A stretch of DNA of 64,000 nucleotides from an uncultured Sutterella sp. (lineage in GTDB: Bacteria; Pseudomonadota; Gammaproteobacteria; Burkholderiales; Burkholderiaceae_F): the NCBI GenBank assembly GCA_958347955.1, contig CATVXH010000002.1:129479-193478 (forward strand), read 5' to 3'. Below, one piece after another: positions 62,809-64,000 of the stretch (position 1 is its first letter; every line of letters begins with the position of its first letter). Below the pieces are notes generated by a model. That model did no database searches. It was not told where the DNA came from and saw only the letters and a program-made list of their open reading frames with translations. Both the position numbers and the translations under genes were made by a program.

Positions 62809-63838
62809 TGTTGAGAGTTATCTAAAAGAGTGTTTGTCAAGTGTTCTAGACCAATCGTATAAAGATCTAGAATTGATATGTGTTGATGACGGTTCTACAG
62901 ACTCATCGTTAGAAATTATCAAGTATTTCTCAGAAATTGATAATAGAGTCATTTTGATTTCACATCCAAAATCTTTAGGAGTATCAGCAGCGAGAAATGC
63001 GGGGTTGAATGTTGCCCGAGGAGAGTTTGTCTTTTTTTTAGATTCAGATGATTATTTGTTACCGGGATCTCTAGAAAGAATGTGTCGTCTGATGACGCCA
63101 GATGTTGATGCTGTTGTTTCAGCTGTAAAGTGCATTTATGAAAAAGATTCGGGTATACAACAAGAGAGCCAACTAAGTCATTATTTTTCTTTTAAAGGGA
63201 AAATACAACTAAATTACGAGCAGTTATTCCAATTTAATCAAACGGTTTTCCCCAAATTGTATAGAAGAGATAGGATCAGAGACTTGAAGCTTAGTTTCCC
63301 TGATGGTCTATTGTGGGAGGACAATCTTTGGAATTGGATCTATTTTTCTAATCAACCAATTGTATATTTTGATCCTATTCCGGCCTATTGTTACAGAAAG
63401 CGGGCTGGTTCGATAGTGTCTTCGGTTTTTAAGCGAAATAATGGTAGGCTGTCAGAGCATTTTGATATTTTTAGACATATTCTTCAATTTTATAAAAGTC
63501 ATAGTTTAATCGAGAAGGCCAATATTTCACTTGTCAAACTATTGGAGTTTTTTTTGCTGTTTTGCTTGCAATATGCTTCACTTGAACAGAGTCTGATTTG
63601 TTGTTATAAGTGTAAAAAACTTTTGAGTGATTACGAATTAGACATTTCTACTTCATGGGTTTTAACACAATTAAAAAGTGAGGAATGTTGCGTTTTTCTG
63701 TGCGCTGATTCGGATTTGGATTTTGTTATAAAAATTAATAAGTTGGCTCAGTTGCTGTTTCCGAAGAATTCATCAAGAAGACGACTCTTTTGTTTTATTC
63801 TTCAAAAAATGAAAAAGTTAACTTTGTGTTTTAAGTAA
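62780..63838 (+). CDS. Glycosyltransferase family 2 protein
   Basis: A 352-residue GT-A enzyme. SVIVPVNNVESYLKECLSSVLDQSY, CVDDGSTDSSLEII and VFFLDSDDYLLPGS (DxD) form the donor site. LLWEDNLWNWIYFS marks the catalytic base region. The 29-bp overlap with the broken GT4 gene suggests translational coupling in the ancestral operon. Strongly AT-rich. Last complete gene in the window. Confidence 0.9.
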   Translation: MISVIVPVNNVESYLKECLSSVLDQSYKDLELICVDDGSTDSSLEIIKYFSEIDNRVILISHPKSLGVSAARNAGLNVARGEFVFFLDSDDYLLPGSLERMCRLMTPDVDAVVSAVKCIYEKDSGIQQESQLSHYFSFKGKIQLNYEQLFQFNQTVFPKLYRRDRIRDLKLSFPDGLLWEDNLWNWIYFSNQPIVYFDPIPAYCYRKRAGSIVSSVFKRNNGRLSEHFDIFRHILQFYKSHSLIEKANISLVKLLEFFLLFCLQYASLEQSLICCYKCKKLLSDYELDISTSWVLTQLKSEECCVFLCADSDLDFVIKINKLAQLLFPKNSSRRRLFCFILQKMKKLTLCFK

Positions 63839-64000
63839 ACGGATTTTAATATCTGGAGCACTTGAGTGTTTAGGAATAAGTTCCAAGAAAATAGTAGTTT
63901 TATATATTTGTATTGAAAAATACACGATTTTATGGTCCGAATTTTATGAATCGAGCAAAAAAAAAGACCAAGATCATTACTTTGTTTTAAAATAGGGGAA
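63839..64000. other. AT-rich downstream sequence at the window edge
   Basis: No gene or clear terminator in the last 162 bp; the polysaccharide cluster may continue beyond the window. Confidence 0.4.

Noticed and set aside
63032..63039. An eight-T run in the last glycosyltransferase gene
   Set aside because: It encodes Val-Phe-Phe-Leu of the conserved DxD region in AT-rich DNA; the frame is intact and such A/T runs are common in the cluster.
1..64000. CRISPR arrays, tRNA or rRNA genes and complete insertion sequences
   Set aside because: No regularly spaced repeats, no cloverleaf-forming segments, no rRNA-like sequence and no transposase gene were seen on either strand.

Overview
The window looks like chromosomal DNA of a betaproteobacterium of the order Burkholderiales, most plausibly a Sutterella/Parasutterella-type gut organism. 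This rests on the fimV-truA-accD-folC-SPOR-cvpA-purF gene order, on Gram-negative LPS core genes (WaaG, WaaP, a heptosyltransferase, an O-antigen ligase/polymerase), and on dense housekeeping DNA interrupted by AT-rich glycan islands. The genus is an inference. I saw no rRNA, tRNA, CRISPR array, prophage or intact insertion sequence.

Layout. 0.1-4.5 kb: RND efflux adaptor and pump. 5.1-5.6 kb: BrnT/BrnA toxin-antitoxin pair in AT-rich, gene-poor DNA. 5.9-14.2 kb: a leftward, translationally coupled six-gene operon with a cytidylyltransferase, a three-gene ABC importer of the 2-aminoethylphosphonate (AEP) type, a CDP-glycerol glycerophosphotransferase-like enzyme, and a YidC/Oxa1-sulfatase fusion. 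14.3-18.9 kb: aspartate dehydrogenase-like protein, LPS-kinase-like protein, exonuclease III and oligopeptidase A. 18.9-25.8 kb: AT-rich surface-modification island with a PLC-like phosphodiesterase, a phosphoethanolamine transferase gene split at a G tract, and two near-duplicate O-acyltransferases. 25.8-37.6 kb: dnaE, then LPS core and glycan genes (three YrbL-like proteins, waaG, waaP, ligase/polymerase, two glycosyltransferases, a heptosyltransferase). 37.7-41.5 kb: SIMPL protein, psd, pssA, a FAH-family enzyme, a rhodanese protein, rpsT. 42-52 kb: murJ, then fimV-truA-accD-folC-SPOR-cvpA-purF. 52.4-56.9 kb: an orphan initiating sugar transferase, a histone-deacetylase-like hydrolase with an MFS permease, yicC. 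56.9-63.8 kb: an AT-rich O-antigen/capsule cluster (flippase, glycosyltransferases, UDP-galactopyranose mutase).

How it fits together. Most accessory content concerns the cell envelope: building the LPS core, adding phosphate (WaaP and other kinase-fold proteins), phosphoethanolamine and acyl groups, and assembling a polymer that probably contains galactofuranose. Three genes in the surface islands carry homopolymeric G/C tracts of 7, 8 and 10 bases. One of these exactly explains a split phosphoethanolamine transferase, which points to phase-variable surface decoration. The most unusual system is the 5.9-14.2 kb operon. Its content suggests a scavenging pathway that imports a small phosphonate or phospho-compound, activates it with CTP, and attaches it to a surface polymer. 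That reading is an inference from domain content and tight gene coupling.
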